In this document: positions 1 through 5,920 of the stretch, one piece after another | How the letters are laid out: every line of letters starts with the position of its first letter | Numbering within the stretch: the stretch's first letter is position 1 | From: Armatimonadota bacterium | Lineage (GTDB): Bacteria; Armatimonadota; UBA10988 | Reading direction: 5' to 3' | Assembly: GCA_016183835.1 (NCBI GenBank) | Contig: JACPDV010000495.1 | Span: 1-9,019, forward strand | Length of the DNA: 9,019 nt | Notes under the pieces: generated by a model | What the model was told of the DNA's origin: nothing | The model's database searches: none | Seen by the model: only the letters and a program-made list of their open reading frames with translations | Made by a program: the position numbers and the translations under genes

Positions 1-492
1 CCCGGCGCGGTGCTGGCGCTCTGGGCGCTGGACGCGGGGCAGCCCGAGACGCTCTCGGCGGACGCCGGCTCGCCCTGCTGGTCGGCGGACGGCTCGCTCC
101 TGGCCTGGATCGACGGCCCGGAGGCAAGCGGGGTGGCCTACCTGCGCGAGGGGGCGACGCACCGCTTCGTGCTCCACTCCGGACGGTTCAGCGGGCTGGC
201 GGTGGGGCCGCGCGGGGTGATCTACGGCACCGTGCCGGGCGCCGCGACCGGCGTCGCTCAGCTCGATCCGGCCACCGGCGGGTTCACGTGGCTGTCGCGC
301 TCGGGCGGGGAGGCGAGCGGGGCGCCGCTGATCTCGCCCGACGGGTGCTACGTGGCGGCGGCGCTGGCGGGCGGCACGGTGCTCGTGGTGGAGGCCGACG
401 GCTCGTGGGAAGCGGTGGTGACGGGCAGCCTGCCCCACTGGCTCCCGCTCCCGGCGGCGCGCGCCTGGACCGGCCGGCCGGTGCTGCCGTGA
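1..492 (+). CDS. C-terminal part of a WD40/TolB-like beta-propeller protein (5' partial)
   Basis: The reading frame is open from the first base and ends at TGA 490-492, giving 163 visible residues; the true start lies outside the window. The GTG at 10 has no reason to be the start. Two blade motifs of the PD40/TolB type are visible: WSADGSLLAWID (about residues 31-42) and ISPDGCYVAAAL (about 112-123), each followed by a strand that ends in a turn. Such repeats form beta-propellers used for protein or ligand binding, in TolB-like periplasmic proteins and in the N-terminal parts of S9 peptidases. No catalytic domain is visible and the protein ends soon after the last blade, so this fragment is probably all propeller. 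The fold is fairly secure; the function is unknown. The gene converges with the Trm112-like gene, with 19 nt between the two stops and no room for a classical terminator. Confidence 0.6.
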   Translation, partial: PGAVLALWALDAGQPETLSADAGSPCWSADGSLLAWIDGPEASGVAYLREGATHRFVLHSGRFSGLAVGPRGVIYGTVPGAATGVAQLDPATGGFTWLSRSGGEASGAPLISPDGCYVAAALAGGTVLVVEADGSWEAVVTGSLPHWLPLPAARAWTGRPVLP

Positions 493-511
493 GCGCCTCG
501 GCGGGGCGGAC

Positions 512-781
512 CTAACCTTCGGCCGGCAGGTCCGCGAGCGCGATGCTGTCGGCGATCAGCATGTAGGGCACTTCGTCGCGGATGGGGTAGAGCACCTGCC
601 CGTCCTCGCGCACCAGCCCGCCGTCAATCGGTTCGGCTACCGCCTCGCCACCGCGCGCGGTGAGGCTGCCCGCCGCGATCAGCGCGTTCAACCGGGCCAC
701 CAGCGCCTCGTCGGCGAGCTCGACCGGCTGCCGGGTCTCGGGGCAGCGCAGGATCTCGAGATACTCTTGCACGATCGACAT
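512..781 (-). CDS. Trm112/YcaR-like small protein
   Basis: The protein has 89 residues. It has the two ends typical of the Trm112p-like family (which includes E. coli YcaR): an N-terminal LEILRCPETRQPVEL segment (residues 8-22) and a C-terminal LYPIRDEVPYML segment (64-75), the latter matching the family's LYPIRDGIPxML pattern. Trm112 proteins in eukaryotes and archaea bind and activate methyltransferases; bacterial members are poorly characterised. Family members with a zinc site use a CPxC knuckle; here only Cys13 of CPET is present and there is no other cysteine, so zinc binding is probably lost. The stretch between the two motifs (about 24-60) is longer than in YcaR. The start ATG at 781 has GAGGAG (789-794) 7 nt upstream. 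The gene lies 25 nt after the DinB-like gene on the same strand and is likely co-transcribed with it. Confidence 0.8.
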   Translation of the reverse strand: MSIVQEYLEILRCPETRQPVELADEALVARLNALIAAGSLTARGGEAVAEPIDGGLVREDGQVLYPIRDEVPYMLIADSIALADLPAEG

Positions 782-806
782 CAGGCCACTCCTCGCCGCG
801 CCGTGC

Positions 807-1304
807 TCACAGGAAGCGTCCCGGCCGGATCCCGCGCAGCCGCAGGTAGAGCATGAGCTGCGCCTTGTGGTGCATCACGTGGAAGGCGCCCAGGCTGAGC
901 ATCTGCGCCAGGTTCACCCGGCCGAAGGGCGTCTCGCGCTCCTCGCCGAGCTGCGCCTCGCTGAGCCCGCCGAGCAGCTCCGCCGTGCGCTCCACCCGTG
1001 CCGCCAGCGCCGACTTGAGCGCCGACGGGGTGGCTTCGCGCAGGCTCAGGCTGACCTCGCGCACGCCCTCGAAGCCCTCCTGCCCAATGAACGCCTTCGG
1101 CACCTCGTAGCTGGCCACGATCAGGTGCGCCAGGAGCTGCCGAGGCGTCTGCATGGCCTCCTCGACCGCGCCCTCCGGCCCCTGGAAGGTGCCCTGCCAG
1201 CCCGGCTCGTCGAGCCCTGGGAAGTCGTCGCCCACCAGGTCGCATTTGGCTAACAGGTTCGCCAGCACGGGCTTCCAGAGCGCTACCAGATCGTCCGCGG
1301 TCAT
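807..1304 (-). CDS. DinB-superfamily protein
   Basis: The protein has 165 residues and is mostly helical. The four-helix DinB/YfiT-like fold is suggested by a histidine in helix 2 (His60, in QLLAHLIVAS) and a second motif in the last helix, FHVMHHKAQLMLYLRLRGIRP (141-161), which resembles the family pattern HxxxHRGQLxxYLRxxG. His60, His142 and His146 are the likely metal ligands. DinB-like proteins include thiol-dependent metalloenzymes (bacillithiol or mycothiol transferases) and many members of unknown function; nothing here points to one thiol. No signal peptide is visible, so it should be cytoplasmic. The ATG at 1304 is preceded by a GAGGA-type ribosome binding site about 7 nt upstream (within 1311-1318). 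It is the first gene of a two-gene unit with the Trm112-like gene and is transcribed away from the ceramidase-like operon. Confidence 0.8.
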   Translation of the reverse strand: MTADDLVALWKPVLANLLAKCDLVGDDFPGLDEPGWQGTFQGPEGAVEEAMQTPRQLLAHLIVASYEVPKAFIGQEGFEGVREVSLSLREATPSALKSALAARVERTAELLGGLSEAQLGEERETPFGRVNLAQMLSLGAFHVMHHKAQLMLYLRLRGIRPGRFL

Positions 1305-1341
1305 GGGTCCATCCTCACTTGGCAGGCGTGTGACGGAGCTG

Positions 1342-1371
1342 AGTGTAGTGGTGGGTGGAGCGCCGTGTCAA
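1342..1371 (-). promoter_or_regulatory. Predicted sigma70-type promoter of the DinB-Trm112 unit
   Basis: Read on the minus strand, a perfect TTGACA (-35) covers 1371-1366 and TACACT (-10, 4 of 6 matches to TATAAT) covers 1347-1342, with an 18-nt spacer. Transcription would start near 1335 and give a leader of about 30 nt before the ATG at 1304. The site lies in the 143-nt divergent region between this unit and the ceramidase-like operon. The URO-D-like gene has the same arrangement (TTGACA, 18-nt spacer, weak -10). Prediction from sequence only. Confidence 0.5.
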
Positions 1372-1447
1372 GGCGGACCTGGCGCCCGGCGAGGAGGACC
1401 CGCCCGCCCGGCCACCAACTCTCGCCCGCCGCTGCCAGGAGACGCGC

Positions 1448-2818
1448 GTGCCGCCCGCTCCATTGCTCCGCGCCGGGTTCGCCAAGGCCGACATCACGCC
1501 GCCGCCCGGCGTGCCCTACCTCAGCTACTACCCGCGCCAGACCCCGTTCGTCGGCGTCCACGACCGGCTCCACGCCCGCGCCCTCGCCGCCGAGAACGGT
1601 TCGACCGCCCTCGCCGTCCTGAGCGTCGACTCCCTCGGCCTCAGCCGCGGCGTGCTGGGTCCCGGCCGCGACTTCATCGGCGAGCTGCGCGCGCGCGTCA
1701 GCCTGGCCACCGGCATCCCCGCCGACGCCATCCTGATCCACGCCACCCACGCGCACTCCACCCCGCAGACCACCGACATCGACAGCCTGCTCGACGCCTT
1801 CCCCGCCCTGCTCGGCTGGCTCGAGCAGCTCCTCGAGCGCCTCGCCGCCGCCCTCGTCTCCGCCTGGCACGCGCGCGACCGGGGCACGCTGAGGGGCACG
1901 GTCGGCCTCGCGCCAGGGATCGCCTGGAACCGCCGCATCGTCACCACCGCCGGCCGGCTCGTCCGCCTCCAAGAGCGGCCGCCCGACGACCAGGTGCTCC
2001 ATGAGCCGCGCGACGACCGCGTCCCGCTGCTGCTCTTCGAGGGCGAGACCCAGCGCGGCGCCGTGCTCGGCTTCACCTGCCACCCGGTCACCGTGCAGGT
2101 CAACCCGCTCGCCTCGGCGGACTACCCCGGCGTGGCCTGCGACATCCTCGAGCGCGAGCTGGACCTGGCGGCCTGCCTCTTCCTCCAGGGCGCCTGCGGG
2201 GACGTGAATCCCGTGCGCGGCACCACCGACTTCGCGGACGTGGCCCGCTACGGCCGGACGCTGGCCGGCGAGGCGCTGCGGGCCCTCTCGCTGCTCGATC
2301 ACCCGGCGCAGCCCGGCCTGGGCACGGCGCTCGCCAGTCGCACCACCACGGTCTTCACCCCGCGCCGCGAGCTGCCCGACGCCGCGCCGCTCCTCCGCGA
2401 GCGGGCGGCGGCGCAGGAGGCGCTCGCCGCCGCGACGGACGACGCCGCGCGCGAGCAGGCGACCGCCACGCTCCGCCGCGTGTTGCACCCGCTAGGCCTG
2501 TGCGCGCTGGGCGACGGGCCCGTGGCCGTGGAGGTCCAGGCGCTGCGGCTCGGCGACGCCCTGATCGTGGCAGTGGAGGGTGAGCTGTTCAGCGCCTACG
2601 GCAACGCTCTGAAGGCCGCTTCGCCCGCCGCGGTGACCTTCGTGGCGGGCTACAGCAACGGCTACCAGGGCTACTTCCCCGAGCCGCGGAGCTGGGACGA
2701 GGGCGGCTACGAGCCGTCGCTCGGGCCGTGGACGCGGGTCGGGCGGCTCGGCGGAGACGAGATCACCGCCGCGGCGCTGGCGCTGGCGGAGCAGGTGTGG
2801 AGCGAGGTGCCAGCATGA
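1448..2818 (+). CDS. Neutral/alkaline ceramidase-like hydrolase
   Basis: The protein has 456 residues and belongs to the neutral/alkaline non-lysosomal ceramidase family, whose known members are zinc amidases that cleave ceramide. Visible landmarks are AGFAKADITPP (9-19), GVHDRLHARAL (36-46), HATHAHSTPQT (98-108), FTCHPVTVQVNP (209-220), QGACGDVNP (247-255), VEGELF (376-381) and AGYSNGYQGYFPE (400-412). These supply the probable zinc ligands His101, His212, Glu379 and Tyr402. The serine nucleophile of Pseudomonas ceramidase (in GNLSP) aligns with Asn254 of GDVNP, so true ceramidase activity is doubtful; the enzyme may act on another amide or sugar derivative. The chosen GTG start has AGGAG (1437-1441) 6 nt upstream and gives the family-typical beginning; the open frame reaches back to 1355 without another good start. 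No signal peptide is visible. It is the first gene of a four-gene operon and its stop overlaps the next start (ATGA). Confidence 0.82.
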   Translation: MPPAPLLRAGFAKADITPPPGVPYLSYYPRQTPFVGVHDRLHARALAAENGSTALAVLSVDSLGLSRGVLGPGRDFIGELRARVSLATGIPADAILIHATHAHSTPQTTDIDSLLDAFPALLGWLEQLLERLAAALVSAWHARDRGTLRGTVGLAPGIAWNRRIVTTAGRLVRLQERPPDDQVLHEPRDDRVPLLLFEGETQRGAVLGFTCHPVTVQVNPLASADYPGVACDILERELDLAACLFLQGACGDVNPVRGTTDFADVARYGRTLAGEALRALSLLDHPAQPGLGTALASRTTTVFTPRRELPDAAPLLRERAAAQEALAAATDDAAREQATATLRRVLHPLGLCALGDGPVAVEVQALRLGDALIVAVEGELFSAYGNALKAASPAAVTFVAGYSNGYQGYFPEPRSWDEGGYEPSLGPWTRVGRLGGDEITAAALALAEQVWSEVPA

Positions 2819-4074
2819 GCAACGCGGACAAGCTGGCGCTCCTGGGCGGCACGCCGGTGCGCTCCACGCCGCTCGGCGGGCGCAACCGCTACACCGGCAA
2901 GGACGCCCTTGACAACCTCCGGCAGGTGCTCGAGGGCGGCCACATGACTCGCGTCGGCGGCACCTGGGTGCAGCGGCTGGAGCAGGAGTTCGCCGCCTTC
3001 TACGGCGCCGGGCACTGCACCGCCTCCACCTCGGGCACCTCGGCCATCCACGTCGCCGTCGGCGCGCTGAACCCCGAGCCGGGCGACGAGATCATCGCCG
3101 CGCCCATCACCGACCTGGGCACCATCATCCCCATCCTCGCGCAGAACGCCATCCCGGTCTTCGCCGACGTGCAGCGGGCGACGTTCAACCTCGACCCGGC
3201 CGACCTGGAGCGCCGCATCACCCCCCGCACGAGGGCCATCATCCCCGTCCACCTGGGCGGCCATCCGTGCGACCTGGCCGAGATCCTCGCGGTCACCGAG
3301 CGGCACGGGCTGGTGGTGATCGAGGACTGCTCCCAGGCCTATTGCGCCACCTACCAGGGCCGTCGGGTGGGCACCATCGGGAAGGTCGGCTGCTTCTCGA
3401 TGCAGCAGAGCAAGCACTTCACCACCGGGCAGGGCGGGCTGACCATCACCGACGACCCGGACTGGGCGCTGCGCATCAAGCGCTTCGCCGACAAGGGCAT
3501 GCCACGTTACTCCGCCGCCGGTGCGCGCGACTACCTCAGCTTCGGCTTCAACTACGAGATGAGCGAGTTGCACGGCGCGGTGGCGGTGGCGGAGCTGCCG
3601 TACGTCGAGGGTGTCTGCAGCCGCCGCACGGCGCTCGGCGAGCGGCTGACGAGCCTGATCGCCGATTGCCCCGGCGTGCACCCGCAGGCCGTGCGCGAGG
3701 GCAACCACTCGACCTACTGGTTCTACGCGCTGCGGGCGGTGCCCGAGGAGACGGGCATCCACGCCAGCAAGTTCGCGCAGGCCCTGAGCGCCGAGGGGAT
3801 CGGCTGCGGCTGGCAGTACATCGGCAAACCCATCTTCATGTACGAGGCGGTGCGGCGGAAGCGGGTCTACGGCGAGTCCGACTTCCCGTTCAGCCTGCAG
3901 GACCCGGCACATGCCGTGCGTTACGAAGAGGGCGAGTGCCCGGTCTGCGAGCAGGCGCTGGACGAGATGATCACCATCGGGCTGCACGAGGACTACACGG
4001 AGCAAGACGTGGAGGACATCGCCGCGGCGCTGCACAAGGTGGCGGCGGGGGCCGCGCAGCTCGCCGCTGCGTGA
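2815..4074 (+). CDS. DegT/DnrJ/EryC1-family PLP aminotransferase
   Basis: The protein has 419 residues, a normal length for this family of PLP-dependent sugar and cyclitol aminotransferases. Motifs in order are LALLGGTPV (7-15), STSGTSAIHVAV (71-82), the phosphate-binding and substrate region with PITDLGTIIP (97-106), IPVHLGGHPCDL (143-154), VIEDCSQAY (168-176, Asp171 contacting the PLP nitrogen), FSMQQSKHFTTGQGG (194-208, Lys200 forming the Schiff base) and NYEMSELHGA (246-255). The catalytic residues are all present. The EDCSQA and QQSK variants resemble the scyllo-inosose/AHBA-synthase-like branch more than the lipid-A-sugar branch, but that placement is from memory and tentative. The ATG at 2815 overlaps the previous stop (ATGA), with GAGG (2804-2807) 7 nt upstream, indicating translational coupling. 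No export signal is visible. In an operon of hydrolases it may add or remove an amino group on a released sugar, with a glutamate or glutamine partner. Confidence 0.88.
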   Translation: MSNADKLALLGGTPVRSTPLGGRNRYTGKDALDNLRQVLEGGHMTRVGGTWVQRLEQEFAAFYGAGHCTASTSGTSAIHVAVGALNPEPGDEIIAAPITDLGTIIPILAQNAIPVFADVQRATFNLDPADLERRITPRTRAIIPVHLGGHPCDLAEILAVTERHGLVVIEDCSQAYCATYQGRRVGTIGKVGCFSMQQSKHFTTGQGGLTITDDPDWALRIKRFADKGMPRYSAAGARDYLSFGFNYEMSELHGAVAVAELPYVEGVCSRRTALGERLTSLIADCPGVHPQAVREGNHSTYWFYALRAVPEETGIHASKFAQALSAEGIGCGWQYIGKPIFMYEAVRRKRVYGESDFPFSLQDPAHAVRYEEGECPVCEQALDEMITIGLHEDYTEQDVEDIAAALHKVAAGAAQLAAA

Positions 4075-4095
4075 CTTGGCCGCGAGGAGTCTCAC

Positions 4096-5907
4096 ATGAC
4101 GCTACGCCCCATCCAGTCCGGGGATGCGAGCTGCACGCACTGGGCCGGGCTCCCTCGCCCGGCTCCGCTGTGGGCCGGGCGCCCTCGCCCGGCTCCGGCG
4201 GCGATGGCCGGCGGGGGCGCCGGTCCCACACTCGGCGGCGTTCTGCTGCGCTCGCTCAGCATTCTGCTCCTCGCCACCCTCGCCGCCGCCGAGCCCCTCG
4301 CCCCGGTCGAGACGCCCGAGCAGCACGCCGCCCGGATTCAGTGGTGGCGCGACGCCAAGTTCGGCGTGTTCGTCTGCTGGGGTCCGTGCAGCCTGGCCGA
4401 GGGCGAGATCGGCTGGTCGCGCAACGGCCCGCGGCCCGGACTCAACCCGCCCCACGCCGGCGGCGGCGTGCCGCTGGAGGTCTACGACAACCTCTACAAG
4501 CAGTTCAATCCGACGAAGTTCGACCCGGACGCCTGGGCCAGGATGATCCGCGACGCCGGCGCGAAGTACATCATCTTCCTCGTCAAGCACCACGACGGCT
4601 TCTGCCTCTGGGACACGGCTCTGACCGACTACAAGGTCACGAACGCCGGGTACGGCCGCGATGTCTGCCGCCAGATCGCCGACGCCTGCCACGCCAACGG
4701 CGTCAAGCTGATCTGGTACTACTCCCCGCCCGACTGGCACCACCCCGACTACCTCACCGACCACCACGAGCGCTACATCGAGTACCTCCACGGCCAGATC
4801 CGCGAGCTGCTCACTCGCTACGGCAAGGTGGACGGGCTGTGGTTCGACGGGCTGCAGGGCAACGCCGGGACCTGGGACACGCCGCGGCTGTTCAAGATGA
4901 TCTACGAGCTGCAGCCCGACATCGTGGTCAACAACCGCGCCGGCGTGGCGGGCGACTACGACACCCCGGAGCAGGAGATCGGCCGCTACCAGATCGACCG
5001 CGCCTGGGAGAGCTGCATCACGATGAGCACCGGCTGGTCCTACGTGGGGGCGCGGGCGCCCGTGAAGCCGCTCAAGGAGTGCCTGCAGATCCTGATCCGC
5101 TGCGCCGCCGGCGGCGGCAACCTGGCACTCGACACCGGGCCGCTCCCCGACGGTACGATCGACCCGCGCTGCGTGGTCAACTACCAGCAGATGGGCGAGT
5201 GGCTGCGCAGGTATGGCGAGACGATCTACGCCACCACCGGCGGCCCGTACATGACGGCCGACTGGGGCGGGGCCACGCGCCAGGGCGACCGCATCTGGCT
5301 CCACATCCTCAAGTGGCCCGGCGACAAGCTCGAGCTGCCCGCGCTGGGGCGCAAGATCGTTTCGTCCCGCGCGCTCACCGGCGGCACGGCCGTGGTCGAG
5401 CAGACGGACGACACGTTGGCCGTCAGCCTGCCCGCCGCCGACCGCGACGCGACCGACACCATCGTCGAGCTGCGGGTGGAGGGCCTGGCGGCGGACATCC
5501 CCACCCTTTCGACCCTCACCCGCGGCGCCCTCACCGTCGGCCGGCCGTGCTCGGCGTCGAGCACCTGGAGCCCCGACTACGACGCGCGGAAGGCGTTCGA
5601 CGGTGACCCGAACACGCGCTGGGGCGGCGAGCCGGGCTCCCGCTCGGGCTGGCTCGAGGTTGACCTGGGCGAAGTCAGGACCGTGGGCCGGGTCGCGATC
5701 CTCGAGGCCCCCTGGAACCGCGTCCAGAAGTTCGAGCTGCAGTACCTGGACGGCGAGCAGTGGAAGACCTTCCACGAGGGCACGCAGATCCGCGATCTCG
5801 ATCTTTCGTTCCCGCCCGTGACTGCACGACGCTTCCGGCTGAACGTGCTCGCCGCCAACGAAGTGCCGACCATCTGGGAGGTCGTGCTTTACCCGCCCAA
5901 GCCCTGA
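4096..5907 (+). CDS. Secreted GH29 alpha-L-fucosidase-like enzyme with C-terminal F5/8 type C domain
   Basis: The protein has 603 residues from the ATG at 4096, which has GAGGAG (4084-4089) 6 nt upstream. Residues 1-50 form an odd proline-rich leader encoded partly by the REP-like block at 4141-4230. A signal peptide core follows (LLRSLSILLLATLAAA, 50-65), with cleavage near 65/66. The GH29 catalytic domain spans about 75-375: RIQWWRDAKFGVFVCWGP (80-97), LVKHHDGFCLWDT (162-174), LIWYYSPPDWHHPDY (205-219), DGLWFDGL (246-253, Asp251 the likely nucleophile), VVNNRAG (277-283) and GGNLALDTGPLPDG (340-353). A beta-sandwich follows (about 376-465), then an F5/8 type C domain (about 482-600) with AFDGDPNTRW (500-509), probably for carbohydrate binding. 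The fucose-binding His of the usual HWG motif is Cys94 here. Such enzymes remove alpha-L-fucose from glycans outside the cytoplasm. An alternative ATG at 4204 (residue 37) lacks a good ribosome binding site. Confidence 0.87.
   Translation: MTLRPIQSGDASCTHWAGLPRPAPLWAGRPRPAPAAMAGGGAGPTLGGVLLRSLSILLLATLAAAEPLAPVETPEQHAARIQWWRDAKFGVFVCWGPCSLAEGEIGWSRNGPRPGLNPPHAGGGVPLEVYDNLYKQFNPTKFDPDAWARMIRDAGAKYIIFLVKHHDGFCLWDTALTDYKVTNAGYGRDVCRQIADACHANGVKLIWYYSPPDWHHPDYLTDHHERYIEYLHGQIRELLTRYGKVDGLWFDGLQGNAGTWDTPRLFKMIYELQPDIVVNNRAGVAGDYDTPEQEIGRYQIDRAWESCITMSTGWSYVGARAPVKPLKECLQILIRCAAGGGNLALDTGPLPDGTIDPRCVVNYQQMGEWLRRYGETIYATTGGPYMTADWGGATRQGDRIWLHILKWPGDKLELPALGRKIVSSRALTGGTAVVEQTDDTLAVSLPAADRDATDTIVELRVEGLAADIPTLSTLTRGALTVGRPCSASSTWSPDYDARKAFDGDPNTRWGGEPGSRSGWLEVDLGEVRTVGRVAILEAPWNRVQKFELQYLDGEQWKTFHEGTQIRDLDLSFPPVTARRFRLNVLAANEVPTIWEVVLYPPKP
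4141..4230 (+). repeat. Three-unit REP-like palindromic repeat block inside the GH29 gene
   Basis: Two direct 30-nt units (4141-4170 and 4171-4200) agree at 26 of the first 27 bases. The third unit (4201-4230) is an inverted, diverged copy: the reverse complement of 4206-4230 matches the second copy at 20 of 25 positions. Each unit can fold into a hairpin: GCCGGGC/GCCCGGC with a 6-nt loop in units one (4144-4163) and two (4174-4193), and CCGGCG/CGCCGG with a GGGG loop in unit three (4208-4223). The direct-plus-inverted layout resembles REP/BIME elements of other bacteria. The block is exactly 90 nt, so it keeps the reading frame, and is translated as a proline-rich stretch (WAGLPRPAPL, WAGRPRPAPA) ahead of the signal peptide core. 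No transposase is nearby. Confidence 0.7.
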
Positions 5908-5920
5908 CCGGGAGCCGTCG

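Noticed and set aside
1319..1349. Possible plus-strand promoter for the ceramidase-like operon (TTGGCA with TGTAGT)
   Set aside because: The spacer is 19 nt and the -10 is weak; it also overlaps the better minus-strand promoter, so I did not list it as a feature.
1355..1447. Upstream extension of the ceramidase-like gene to a GTG at 1355
   Set aside because: The added 31 residues have no family similarity or signal peptide and no good ribosome binding site, whereas the GTG at 1448 has AGGAG at the right distance.
1301..2488. Long minus-strand open frame opposite the ceramidase-like gene
   Set aside because: It is an overlap by-product of GC-rich codon use; its translation is low-complexity Gly/Arg/Ala/Glu without family motifs, while the plus strand carries clear conserved motifs.
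2707..4095. Long minus-strand open frame opposite the aminotransferase gene
   Set aside because: No motif or ribosome binding site; the plus strand encodes a complete DegT-family enzyme over the same bases.
3267..5606. Long plus-strand open frame in another phase spanning the aminotransferase and fucosidase genes
   Set aside because: Arg/Ala/Pro-rich frame-shifted readings of both real genes; it crosses a gene boundary and has no family motif.
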